Assembly: GCA_903871875.1 (NCBI GenBank)
Contig: CAIQIR010000154.1
Location: 20,642-84,641 of the forward strand
Direction of reading: 5' to 3'
DNA length: 64,000 nt
From: an uncultured Schlesneria sp.
GTDB lineage: Bacteria; Planctomycetota; Planctomycetia; Planctomycetales; Planctomycetaceae
Positions 56,189-64,000 of the stretch are shown here, one piece after another. Within the stretch, counting starts at the first letter, position 1; each line of letters begins with the position of its first letter. Both the position numbers and the translations under genes were made by a program. Under the pieces are notes generated by a model. The model was not told the origin of the DNA. It did not search any database and worked only from the letters and a program-made list of their open reading frames with translations.

Positions 56189-57052
56189 CTACTTTCCCTG
56201 ATGCCCCAGCAGTGCCGTGCGTTTGCCGTCAATGAACTGCACGTGATGTGGGATATGACCGGCGATCCGCTCCAACAATCGCGTGAGCGTTAGCGGTCCG
56301 TCCACCGAATGCCGGCCCGTCCGCTCAAAATCGGCCGGTGACAGCGTCTTCAAAAACCGCGACACTTCGCGGCGGACGGCCGTAATCACGGCCAGTTCTT
56401 CTTCCAGATCACGCTGAGCGTAGGCCAGTTTCGCGGCGAAGGCGTCCGGATCACCGCCGAACAAGGTCGGTTCCTCTTCGGCGATGACGCGTTTCATGCG
56501 ATCGGCATAGACCAATTCGAAGTCGGCAATATGACAGACGATTTGCAGGGCACTCCACACGCCGGGCGGCGCGGGCGTCCGCAATTGAATCGAGGAAAAT
56601 CCAGAGATTGATTCGCGAAGCAGTGCGGGCCCTTCATCATACTTGGCGATCAGCGTCTGCAACTCCGTCGGCCATTGCCGGACGTTCTGAGCGGCCCCCA
56701 GTAAGTCCAACGCCTGCTCGCGCGTGTCGACCAGTGGCCACACTTGATCGAACTTGGCAATTTCAAGAACTTCGCGGCCAAAAGCAGAGGCATTGCACAG
56801 CACCAATCGTCCGCCGGAATGGGAAAGATCGTTCCACAGCACGCGGATCAGTTCAAGCAACGCTGATCCAAAATAGGGAACCTGCCCCAGATCGAAGACC
56901 AGATTCACGCTGCGAATGGCGCTTCGCTGCTGGCGAATCACTTCCAGCTCATCCAGGATCGTATGGTCCGACAAACTGCTGACGACCGCCTGCAATTCCA
57001 GCAACATCGCGTCGCCGACAGCATCTGCACGCAAAAACTGATGATGACCCAT
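56189..57052 (-). CDS. STAS-DinB fusion protein
   Basis: A 287-residue cytosolic protein of two domains. Residues 1-115 look like a STAS anti-sigma-antagonist domain: VNLVFDLGQVPYFGSALLEL, with the FGS serine in the position of the phosphorylated Ser of SpoIIAA/RsbV (preceding Asp replaced by Gly), and GGRLVLCNASAFGREVLEIA. Residues 140-285 read as a DinB/YfiT-like helical bundle: PPGVWSALQIVCHIADFELV, DRMKRVIAEEEP, and GHIPHHVQFIDG with the His residues that bind metal in DinB folds. This is an unusual pairing. It is third in an operon after a hybrid kinase and a receiver-RsbW-like protein (106-base gap), which suggests it is the antagonist output of that pathway. ATG 57052 (MGHHQF). Confidence 0.7.
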   Translation of the reverse strand: MGHHQFLRADAVGDAMLLELQAVVSSLSDHTILDELEVIRQQRSAIRSVNLVFDLGQVPYFGSALLELIRVLWNDLSHSGGRLVLCNASAFGREVLEIAKFDQVWPLVDTREQALDLLGAAQNVRQWPTELQTLIAKYDEGPALLRESISGFSSIQLRTPAPPGVWSALQIVCHIADFELVYADRMKRVIAEEEPTLFGGDPDAFAAKLAYAQRDLEEELAVITAVRREVSRFLKTLSPADFERTGRHSVDGPLTLTRLLERIAGHIPHHVQFIDGKRTALLGHQGK

Positions 57053-57158
57053 CGCACACTTCCTCGATTCGCGTTACCGCGAATTTCCCACAGAGAATCG
57101 AAAGCATCCCAGTCTTCAGCGACGCACAAGGACTTCGGCCTCGACTGGAACTTTGTTT

Positions 57159-58106
57159 TCAAATTTCGGACGTCGGTTGATCTTCGTCCAAAAGATTGTC
57201 AGGCGAATCTTCCGGAATCGTCAACTTTCGACGCTTAATCAATCTCACTTCATTTCCCACCTCGTTGTGGTGAACTTCGTCCATAAAACTATGAATCAGC
57301 AGCAATCCGCGGCCGCTGGGACGTTCCAGGTTTGACGGATCGGTGGGATCGGGTAGCCCTTCGGGATTGAAGCCCGGTCCGTCGTCGCGAATGCGGAATT
57401 CCACCTCATCGACCGTGAAGCGTCCGGTCACATAAATTCGTCGATTCGACCATGGCGGCAGATTGGCGCGCTGCATGGCCAAATCATAGTAAGCACGGTG
57501 GTCTCCTTCGCGCAGGGCCGAATTCAATTCCAGATTTCCATGAAAACTGGCGTTGGTCATCGCTTCCTGCAAAGCAACACCGATGCGAAGCCGGTCCGAT
57601 TCGTCGCAGACCCCCATCGCAAACGTGATGTCTTGCAGATATTGAACCACCGACGACACCAGTTCCAGATCATTCTCGATGACAAATTCAATCTCTTGGC
57701 GAATCAGGCGGCGCATCAGCCGCAAATGGGCTCGATCAAGCCGAGCGGCCTGCAGAACCTGCAGCACCGTCTTACTCAAATGATGGTTCAGCGTGCGTTT
57801 CGGGACATAGCTGGACGCCCCCGCTCGCAGGGCTCTAACGGCAATGTCCTCACTTCCCTGCGCCGTCATCAAAATCACGGGGATCATGGGATACGCCTTG
57901 CGAATCACCTCGACCAGTTCCAGGCCGTTGATCGACGGCATATCGAGGTCGGTAACGACGATGTCCGGTACGTGCAATTCCATTTTGACCAGCGCATCGC
58001 CCCCGTCAACGGCGTATTCCACGCGAACGTCGTCGATCTGGCTCAATAGGCCGCCCACAAGTCGACGATCGGTCGCGGAATCGTCAACGATCAGAATCGT
58101 CGTCAT
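57159..58106 (-). CDS. Response regulator with RsbW-like serine kinase domain
   Basis: A 315-residue cytosolic protein. The N-terminal receiver (residues 1-120) has the acidic pair DD in ILIVDDSATDRRLV, phosphoacceptor Asp in IVVTDLDMPSINGLE, Thr in VILMTAQGSED and Lys in SSYVPKRTL. The C-terminal half has an HATPase_c_2 anti-sigma-type kinase domain: N-box RIGVALQEAMTNASFHGNLE, G1 IRDDGPGFNPEG, G2 SGRGLLLIHSFMDEV. Proteins of this build phosphorylate STAS antagonists in response to receiver phosphorylation. It starts 46 bases after the hybrid kinase stop, and the STAS protein follows. ATG 58106 (MTTILIV) chosen over an upstream one because it begins the receiver. Confidence 0.88.
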   Translation of the reverse strand: MTTILIVDDSATDRRLVGGLLSQIDDVRVEYAVDGGDALVKMELHVPDIVVTDLDMPSINGLELVEVIRKAYPMIPVILMTAQGSEDIAVRALRAGASSYVPKRTLNHHLSKTVLQVLQAARLDRAHLRLMRRLIRQEIEFVIENDLELVSSVVQYLQDITFAMGVCDESDRLRIGVALQEAMTNASFHGNLELNSALREGDHRAYYDLAMQRANLPPWSNRRIYVTGRFTVDEVEFRIRDDGPGFNPEGLPDPTDPSNLERPSGRGLLLIHSFMDEVHHNEVGNEVRLIKRRKLTIPEDSPDNLLDEDQPTSEI

Positions 58107-58152
58107 TATGGAAAACCCGATGAGCGCGAGAGAGAAAATACGTTCCAAGAAA

Positions 58153-61100
58153 TTAATCGATACTGTGATCGCCGAGCGACTGCAAGTAAGCTGACATTTC
58201 CGCCAGGACGTCGCCAGATCGCCGGATCACACCCTGCATGGCTTCGGAAACATCGGGCCGCATATGACCTGACTTTGCCGCCAACTCGAGCTGCTCAACA
58301 TCATCAGCCAGCTTCGAGACACCAAACATGCGTAACCCGCTTTTTAACGTGTGAGCCGCCCGCTGAAAGCGCCTCCATTCGGCCGACTCAAGCGACCCGC
58401 GCATGGTTTCGATCAACTGGGGGCATTCCTCCTGAAATGCTTCCACAACCTGCTGCAGCAGGTCCGTATCCTGGTTGACCGCCTGATGCGACTGATTCCA
58501 ATCGACATGATCTCCGTCCGACGTTGCCGCAGCATCCCAGGCCGGATTCGAAACGATCGATGCGGTCGCCGCTCCGATCCTCTCCAAGGCTTGAAACAGT
58601 TGTTCCGCGCGAATGGGCTTCATCAGGTAGTCGTCCATGCCCGCTTCGAGGCATCGCTCGCGATCCCCTTTCATCGCGTGAGCGGTCATGGCCAAGATCG
58701 GCAAATGCACGCCCGTCAATTCCTCACGGCGGCGGATCGCGCGTGTCGCATCCAAGCCGTCCATTTCCGGCATCTGAACGTCCATCAGCACCAGATCGAA
58801 CGCATTCTGCCCGGACAGGCTTACCGCTTCCAATCCATCGTTCGCCACGGTGACGCGATGCCCCCACTTTTCCAGCAGGCCGATCGCCAGCTTCTGGTTG
58901 ATCAGACTGTCTTCGGCCAGCAAAATCGATTTGGGTTTGGACGCCTTCCGCGTGGCGCTCGATGATTTTTCCAGCGAACCGGTTAACGACGACTGCCCAC
59001 CCACCGCGACCAGGATGGCATCCAGCAGTTCGGACTGCTTGATCGGTTTGACGAGATAAGCAGCGACCCCCAATTGGCCACAGCGTTTGATGTCGCCCGG
59101 CCGGTCGCCCGAGGTCAGCATCATCACCATCGAACGGCACAACACGCGATTTTCGTGAATCTGTCGGGCCAATTCGAAGCCATCGACATCGGGCATATTG
59201 GCGTCCGTCAGCACCATCGCGTACGGGGTTCCCGCGTCAGCCATGCGGCGTAACTCGGCCAGCGCATCGGTGACGCCCGAGACGGCCGTCGGCTTCATCA
59301 TCCAATTCGCCAGGATTTCGACCAGGATCCGCCGGTTGGTCGCATTGTCGTCAACGATGAGGACTCGCAAACCATTGAGCATCGGTGGATAGATCGTCGA
59401 TCCACACGCCTCTGTTTCGCGTGAAGACATCGCAAACCGGGCCAGGAAATGGAACGTGCTGCCGCGATTGACTTCACTTTCGACCCAGATCCGTCCCTGC
59501 ATTAACTCGACCAAACGGGACGAGATCGCCAGACCAAGCCCCGTCCCACCATAGCGACGCGTCGTCGAGGTATCGGCCTGCTCGAACGCTTCGAAAATGG
59601 TATGCAGCTGATCGGCCGAGATGCCAATGCCCGTATCCGTCACACGAAAATGCAGCACCAGTTCGTCTTCCGACGCCTGTTCGACGTCGACATCCAAGAC
59701 GACTTCACCTTGTTCGGTAAACTTGATCGCATTGCCGACAAGATTGACGACGACTTGCCGCAAACGATGCGGATCGCCCTCGACGGCCGCCGGAACCACC
59801 GTGGCGACGTGACAGGCCAATTCCAACCGCTTGCGATGCGCTCGCAGCGCCAGCGATTTCATCGTGTCACCCAGCAACTCGCGCAGATTGAACGCCACCC
59901 GTTCGAGACTGAGCTTGCCAGCTTCGATCTTCGAAAAATCGAGAATGTCGTTGATCACCGCCAGCAGCGATTCTCCCGACTCTTGAACCATGGCGAGATA
60001 TTCGCGTTGAGTGACGTTCAGATCGGTGTCTCGCACCAATTCCGTCATGCCGATAATCGCGTTCAGCGGAGTGCGAATTTCGTGGCTCATATTCGCCAGG
60101 AAATCGCTCTTCGCTCGGTTAGCCGCTTCCGCCGCGTCCTTCGCCTTGAGTAATTCCGCTTCGGCCAGATGGCGAGCGGTGATATCCGTCGCGATCCCGA
60201 GAAATCCCGTCACATTCCCTTCGAAATCCAGCTTGGCCGTTACCGACAACATGACTCGGATCTGGCTTCCGTCCTTGCGGACATACGTCCATTCCCGTTC
60301 ATCATGGTCCCCGCGTCGAGCGAACTCGACGAACACATCAAACCCCCGGATGGGACGCCCAAATTGACGTGACAGTTCGACGCTGCGCGATTCCAGTTCC
60401 GAGGCCAGATGAAACACCTCGGGTGACTTCCCCAGCATCTCGTCCACCGTGTAACCCAGCATCCGCTCGGCACCGGTATTGAACAGAATGATCGTTCCGT
60501 CGACCTCCGTGGAAATGATCGCGACCTGAGTCGCCGCATCGAGCACCGCCTGCAACCGCGCCTTGGTCTGAACCAGTTCGCGTTCCGCGCGTTCCTTCTC
60601 TGTCACGTCGGAAAAGATTCCCTGAATCCCCACCAGGTTTCCCGCCGTGTCATACACGGGACTTTTGACGACGTGCGTGTATCGCCGTTCGCCGGACGGC
60701 GCCTGAAATTCTTCGGTCGTTTCGAAGTTGCACCGCTGCTCGAGCACCCGACGATCGTCGGTCCGATATTTCTCGGCCAGTTCTCGGGGAAAGAAATCGT
60801 GATCGCTATGCCCGATGATGGCTTCGACGGGCCGCTTGAACGCCTCGCACAGCAACCGATTGGCAAACGTGAAACGTCCCGTCAGATCCTTGCGCAACAT
60901 CGCCAGCGGCAGCGTTTCGACCAGCGATTGATAGAACGCCTCAGATTCCATCAAGGCCTGCTCGACCTTACGACGATGCGTCAGCTCGACCTCATACTGC
61001 ACTTGTAGCCGAACGATGTCTTCGCAGGCCGCCTGTAGCGACGCGATCAGATCCGCTTGCTGAAAATGTTGAGTCAACGAAGTGAGGCCATCCTGCAGTG

Positions 61101-61476
61101 AATTCGACGGAACCTGTGGCCGTTCGATCAAGGACTGGATTTTCGCCACGATTTCGTCGCCGGATCGGTGACACGAGAAGACTCCCGCGACGCCCGCTGC
61201 CAGGCTACGCAGAATTCCGGCACTATTCCCCGGATTGACCAGCACCAGCACGGGCAGGCTCAAGCGGCCATTAACGCGAGGCAAATCGTCAAGCAGCCCG
61301 AGTTCCGCATCACCCAGAATCAGCAGATCGGCGTCACCGATCGGCTGGCACACTTCATGCGGTTCGACGACAGCCGCCTCGTATCCTGCCCCGGATAGCA
61401 CGAAGCGAAGCGCATCACGGCGGACCGCGTCTCGTTCCACCACAAGCAGGCGGGGCATTTCGGGGTCCTTTGTCAT
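58153..61476 (-). CDS. Hybrid sensor histidine kinase (PAS, HisKA, two receivers, Hpt)
   Basis: An 1107-residue BarA-like hybrid kinase without membrane segments. It opens with a degenerate receiver (LLVVERDAVRRDALRFVLSG), then two PAS domains (about 180-300 and 300-430; ITARHLAEAEL at the end), HisKA with the phospho-His in MSHEIRTPLNAIIGM, HATPase with NLVGNAIKFTEQGE, TDTGIGIS and TGLGLAISSRLVELM, receiver 2 (VLIVDDNATNRRILVE, MVLTDANMPDVDGFE), receiver 3 (ILLAEDSLINQKLAIGLL, LVLMDVQMPEMDGLDATRAI, YLMKPI) and a C-terminal Hpt domain (AAHTLKSGLRMFG). It starts the three-gene operon; its target is probably the receiver-RsbW protein next to it. Six codons downstream there is another ATG (MPRLLVV). 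Confidence 0.92.
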   Translation of the reverse strand: MTKDPEMPRLLVVERDAVRRDALRFVLSGAGYEAAVVEPHEVCQPIGDADLLILGDAELGLLDDLPRVNGRLSLPVLVLVNPGNSAGILRSLAAGVAGVFSCHRSGDEIVAKIQSLIERPQVPSNSLQDGLTSLTQHFQQADLIASLQAACEDIVRLQVQYEVELTHRRKVEQALMESEAFYQSLVETLPLAMLRKDLTGRFTFANRLLCEAFKRPVEAIIGHSDHDFFPRELAEKYRTDDRRVLEQRCNFETTEEFQAPSGERRYTHVVKSPVYDTAGNLVGIQGIFSDVTEKERAERELVQTKARLQAVLDAATQVAIISTEVDGTIILFNTGAERMLGYTVDEMLGKSPEVFHLASELESRSVELSRQFGRPIRGFDVFVEFARRGDHDEREWTYVRKDGSQIRVMLSVTAKLDFEGNVTGFLGIATDITARHLAEAELLKAKDAAEAANRAKSDFLANMSHEIRTPLNAIIGMTELVRDTDLNVTQREYLAMVQESGESLLAVINDILDFSKIEAGKLSLERVAFNLRELLGDTMKSLALRAHRKRLELACHVATVVPAAVEGDPHRLRQVVVNLVGNAIKFTEQGEVVLDVDVEQASEDELVLHFRVTDTGIGISADQLHTIFEAFEQADTSTTRRYGGTGLGLAISSRLVELMQGRIWVESEVNRGSTFHFLARFAMSSRETEACGSTIYPPMLNGLRVLIVDDNATNRRILVEILANWMMKPTAVSGVTDALAELRRMADAGTPYAMVLTDANMPDVDGFELARQIHENRVLCRSMVMMLTSGDRPGDIKRCGQLGVAAYLVKPIKQSELLDAILVAVGGQSSLTGSLEKSSSATRKASKPKSILLAEDSLINQKLAIGLLEKWGHRVTVANDGLEAVSLSGQNAFDLVLMDVQMPEMDGLDATRAIRRREELTGVHLPILAMTAHAMKGDRERCLEAGMDDYLMKPIRAEQLFQALERIGAATASIVSNPAWDAAATSDGDHVDWNQSHQAVNQDTDLLQQVVEAFQEECPQLIETMRGSLESAEWRRFQRAAHTLKSGLRMFGVSKLADDVEQLELAAKSGHMRPDVSEAMQGVIRRSGDVLAEMSAYLQSLGDHSID

Positions 61477-61787
61477 CAGTTGAACGTCATGTCGTCGGAT
61501 TGTGCGATTTTCATCTTTGAGATGGGATCGTTAAGAATATGTGACAAACCTTGCAGAGACTAGCCCTAAATTCCTTTCGAAGCATATGAAAACCGGTCTT
61601 CGGAACCGACACTGGTCAATCCCCCCTGGGCCATCAAGCAGATCTCAATTCACACCGGCGCCGGCATTCGAGCAGATCTGTTCGCGTCGGAATTTTCGGT
61701 TTGGCCGCGTCCGGCGGCACTCTTGTTGAGACACGGCGCAACATTCGTGTTTCGGCGAGGTCCGCACGGTCGTCACCCTGTCGTGGT
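61477..61787. other. Intergenic region, 311 bases
   Basis: Upstream of the hybrid kinase and downstream of a small conserved gene, both minus strand. It presumably carries the promoter of the signalling operon. No clear site recognised. Confidence 0.3.
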
Positions 61788-62069
61788 TTATGGGCTTAAG
61801 GCGTCAATCAACTGATCGAGTTCCTGATCCAGTGACAGATTGGCCGCCGGCTTTTTCCCGGCCTGATGGTACCAGTAGTGAGCGTTGCCGATGTCGCCTT
61901 CGAAGCGGTGCAAGTAAGCGTGTACCCAAGCACATTCCGACGAGGGGTCGTCTTGCACCAGACGATGCGCCGTGTCCCAATTTCCCTGCGCCGCATGCCA
62001 CAGAGCCCTGAGCGGCACCGACAGTCCGGCAATCTCGGCTTCCGATTTTTGTGTCAGCGAATTGGCCAT
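61788..62069 (-). CDS. Small conserved TPR-like protein, unknown function
   Basis: A 93-residue acidic cytosolic protein with the pattern WHAAQGNWDTAHRLVQDDPS and WVHAYLHRFEGDIGNAHYWY, a two-helix TPR-like arrangement I recall from a widespread uncharacterised bacterial family. No catalytic motif. It stands alone between two intergenic stretches and has no evident operon partner. Confidence 0.7.
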   Translation of the reverse strand: MANSLTQKSEAEIAGLSVPLRALWHAAQGNWDTAHRLVQDDPSSECAWVHAYLHRFEGDIGNAHYWYHQAGKKPAANLSLDQELDQLIDALSP

Positions 62070-62099
62070 AGCGTCACCCCGTTTGCATCTCGCTTCATA

Positions 62100-62768
62100 T
62101 TACCGAATTCGATGGAGCCATTCATTATCAATCAACGCCCGAAAAGCATTGTTGTCGCCGAACAACGGAGTGACGTCGTTACGGGGCCGGGACCAGCGGG
62201 TCATGGGCAGTGACCCCGCTGACGGACGTTTTTGTGAAAAATCGTTGGCCAACATGGCCAAGTTGGCAAACATCCCTGTTTTGTAGCGTTTGAGCCAGTT
62301 TTTCGTTTGGCAAAGTTGGCCAAGTTCCCTGTTTCGTAGAGTTTGACCAGGCTTCGATGTGCCGACACGAGATCGATGCCCACCAAAGAATGCGTCTGAA
62401 GTCGCCGCTGAGTCGACGAACACTTCGACGAGTCTACTGAGACCCAGCTGGCCGGCCACGTCTGCTATGGCCTGACAGCAAGCCTTGAGGAAGAGCCCCA
62501 ACGCTCGTCGCTGCCAGATCAGAAACTCAAAGCAGACTGTCAGGAAAATCGGCGTCCCCAATAGCTCCGGCTTGCCGCCCTGTCGCGACAGGGCGACATG
62601 ACGAACTCTCGAGACCGATTCCACGTCGGACGGCGCCCTCAGCACAGGGCCAAGGCGAGCGGCCATCCAATCGAAGCGCGATGACACTGACGAGCCCTTG
62701 ATCAACATTTCTTGAGCGATACCTGACGACGCGACGTCACACAATGCATTTCCGTCCTGACGATTCAT
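62100..62768 (-). CDS. Orphan protein with strong upstream signals, unknown function
   Basis: A 222-residue frame beginning MNRQDGNALCDVASSGIAQE. I recognise no family: Leu/Ala-rich central helices (LGLFLKACCQAIADVAGQLG), a hydrophobic piece (PIFLTVCFEFLIWQRRALG), and a basic C-terminus. The case for a gene is the start region: GGAGGAG six bases before the ATG, preceded by a consensus promoter (see 62809-62839). The case against: its C-terminal half crosses imperfect direct repeats (62255-62350) and a 20-base palindrome, suggesting a decayed or chimeric frame, and an upstream continuation is open by chance. It could be a real orphan, a remnant of a mobile gene, or the DNA shadow of an RNA. 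Confidence 0.4.
   Translation of the reverse strand: MNRQDGNALCDVASSGIAQEMLIKGSSVSSRFDWMAARLGPVLRAPSDVESVSRVRHVALSRQGGKPELLGTPIFLTVCFEFLIWQRRALGLFLKACCQAIADVAGQLGLSRLVEVFVDSAATSDAFFGGHRSRVGTSKPGQTLRNRELGQLCQTKNWLKRYKTGMFANLAMLANDFSQKRPSAGSLPMTRWSRPRNDVTPLFGDNNAFRALIDNEWLHRIR
62255..62350. repeat. Two imperfect 44-base direct repeats
   Basis: Copies at 62255-62298 and 62307-62350 share the core ccctgttt[tc]gtag[ca]gtttga[gc]ccag and flanking ggc-aa-gttggc, with about 80-85 percent identity by eye and one gap. Both lie in the 3' half of the orphan frame. Confidence 0.6.
62576..62595. repeat. Perfect 20-base palindrome
   Basis: cgccctgtcgcgacagggcg is its own reverse complement. It lies within the orphan frame. 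As RNA it would form a stem only with a very tight loop, so a DNA-binding site or chance is more likely. Confidence 0.8.
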
Positions 62769-62808
62769 CTGCCTCTCCTCCGGGAATCCACAAAACCCTT
62801 TACTTGAT

Positions 62809-62839
62809 GTTATATTAATAAAGCGACAAAATATGTCAA
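62809..62839 (-). promoter_or_regulatory. Consensus sigma-70 promoter with AT-rich upstream element
   Basis: On the minus strand TTGACA (62839-62834) is followed 16 bases later by TAATAT (62817-62812), or 19 bases later by TATAAC (62814-62809). Directly upstream of the -35, about 62840-62872, is an A/T-rich tract with A and T runs, as in UP elements. It points to the orphan gene start at 62768. Confidence 0.6.
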
Positions 62840-63371
62840 TACTATTTCTCATATTTTTGTTTATTTTGTTGAAATCGTGCGGGCAGGGGGCAAGAGACGA
62901 TTTTCTTCTCGACGCACGAACCGAGGACACGCGGAGAACGGCTGGCCAAAAGATCGTCAGCCATGCTCTTTCTCGGGCGGCGGCGTTCATTGCTGCCAGG
63001 TGAACTCTGTCCCCGAAGACACCACCCTGGCGTCCGGTTTCTGCTGAAGTTCGAGCGAGCTTCGTGGAAATCGGCTTCGAATTGCCGGTTCGATCCCACT
63101 TCCTGCCACGTCGATCCGCGACCAATGAGTTTTCCAGATCACCAAATCGGAAAGGTGACCAGAAAAAACGACCGCAATGGCAAACCTGTCCCGCGAACAA
63201 TGTGCCCGACCGAATGACGATATTAATCGACATAACATACTGCTATTTAAGTAGATGTATTCTTTCATCGGAGGATTCCCGCCGTTCTAAAAGCACCGAA
63301 CGAAGCAGCGCAAACTCGCAATTGAGAAACCAGTGAAACTTTACCGGTTCGGTAACGATGGCAAGATAATT

Positions 63372-63443
63372 CTGTCCGGCAAATTGCCTATAGACGACAC
63401 ATTGATACTGTCCGGCAAATCCGTTTCGACCGATACATTGAGA
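63372..63443 (+). repeat. Tandem 36-base repeat with variable centre
   Basis: Units 63372-63407 and 63408-63443. Both begin ctgtccggcaaat (13 bases) and end acattga plus a variable base and a; the 14 bases between differ. The units are exactly 36 bases and contiguous, 62 bases before the start of the last gene. Confidence 0.7.
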
Positions 63444-63505
63444 CTACTTGGTGGCGAGCAGAACTCGAACTCCCTGATAATCGCTCTTTGATCACGGACG
63501 TGAAA

Positions 63506-64000
63506 TGTTTGCTGCTGGCCACAACCTTCAGATCTTGGGAATTCTTGTCCCGACAGCGATTCTGATCGGCCAGGCCTTCGCCAGCGCGGAATATGACCCC
63601 GACATCACCCAGACTCCGTTCGCCACGCAATCGTTAAAGTCTGCCAATGATGAAACCGTCGTGGGTGCCATCCACGAAGTCGACAAGATCTTCGCCGACA
63701 ACGGCGATTCGATCCAAAGCCGCGCCGAAGTACTGCATCGAAATAAGCGCCGGCCCGGACGGATCGAATCCTTCTTTCGCCTGGTGGATTACGACGTGCC
63801 TCCACCACCGCCGCCGAGTTTCGGCGACGAGCCGGTTCCGCAGGTGTCTCCCGAGGAACAGCCGCAACAGCTGTATGACTCGACACCCGTGATGCCGTCG
63901 AGCGAATGTGATACTTGTGAGCCAGTCCTGGGCGGTGTCGTGCGGCAGAGTTGCGCTTATGACGTAGAAAACTGGAGCCCGATTGCCCGGTGGTTCGGCA
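63506..64000 (+). CDS. Secreted protein, unknown, cut by window end
   Basis: An ATG at 63506 opens a frame that runs to the edge (165 residues visible). A leader (LQILGILVPTAILIGQAFA, cleavage near ASA) is followed by a charged segment (RAEVLHRNKRRPGRIESFFR), a proline run (YDVPPPPPPSFG) and CDTCEPVLGGVVRQSCAYDV. Family not recognised; a C-terminal domain probably lies beyond the window, perhaps an outer-membrane type as in planctomycete BBP7 proteins, but this is a guess. Confidence 0.6.

Larger units (their letters stand above)
62769..63505. other. Divergent intergenic region, 737 bases, AT-rich at one end
   Basis: Holds the promoter of the orphan gene and, on the plus strand, the leader of the last gene. 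About 62790-62875 is markedly AT-rich compared with the rest of the window. The plus-strand part carries a 36-base tandem repeat at 63372-63443. No RNA gene recognised. Confidence 0.5.

Noticed and set aside
63372..63443. 36-base units as CRISPR repeats
   Set aside because: Only two units, the variable part is internal and short, and there are no cas genes.

Overview
The window looks like chromosome of a planctomycete of the order Planctomycetales. This rests on families that are expanded almost only there: a DUF1501 Tat-exported protein, a planctomycete cytochrome C/DUF1549/DUF1553 giant, a double DUF1080 protein, paired DUF3299 proteins, many lipoproteins, and genes scattered one by one rather than in the usual ribosomal operons. 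Base composition is moderately GC-rich, with one strongly AT-rich patch near 62.8 kb. The genus cannot be fixed from the sequence alone. No tRNA, rRNA, CRISPR array, complete insertion sequence or prophage was seen.

Layout. 0-10.4 kb is mostly on the minus strand: a rhomboid tail (+), a RidA protein, an SMP-30 beta-propeller, the cell-shape cluster mreB-mreC-mreD-mrdA (PBP2), a PPP-type phosphatase, a TPR lipoprotein and a YkgJ cysteine-cluster protein. 10.8-24.3 kb runs on the plus strand: an O-antigen-ligase/TPR protein, DUF1501, an aldose 1-epimerase lipoprotein, a TatD-like hydrolase, a very large multi-PAS histidine kinase interrupted by a frameshift at about 18575, a HExxH peptidase and a small Cys-rich secreted protein with a strong terminator. 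24.6-30.4 kb (minus) is a catabolic-type cluster: DUF1549/LamG/DUF1553, beta-propeller, sugar isomerase. 31.5-37.4 kb (minus) holds hpf-ptsN-ptsH-ptsI, a phosphotransfer chain without sugar permeases, followed by RNase E/G and rplU. 37.7-48.6 kb mixes a lipoprotein, a CPBP protease, tyrS preceded by a large hairpin, a TauE/SafE permease, a coiled-coil membrane protein, a solute-binding lipoprotein, rpmA (13.5 kb from rplU), SppA and DUF1080. 49-56 kb holds a zinc-ribbon protein, two DUF3299 proteins, proA, a FliM-like protein and infC, which appears to start at ATC. 56.2-61.5 kb (minus) is a three-gene signalling operon: hybrid kinase, receiver-RsbW-like kinase, STAS-DinB fusion. 61.8-64 kb holds small orphan genes, repeats and a strong promoter-like region.

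How the genes work together. mreBCD/PBP2 form the elongation module for lateral wall growth. EI, HPr and EIIA-Ntr form a regulatory phosphorelay beside the ribosome hibernation factor. The kinase/receiver-RsbW/STAS operon has the parts of a partner-switching pathway whose output protein carries a DinB-type domain; this is the best candidate for an undescribed system here. The second candidate is the orphan 222-residue reading frame at 62.1-62.8 kb, with its consensus promoter, AT-rich upstream element and good ribosome binding site.
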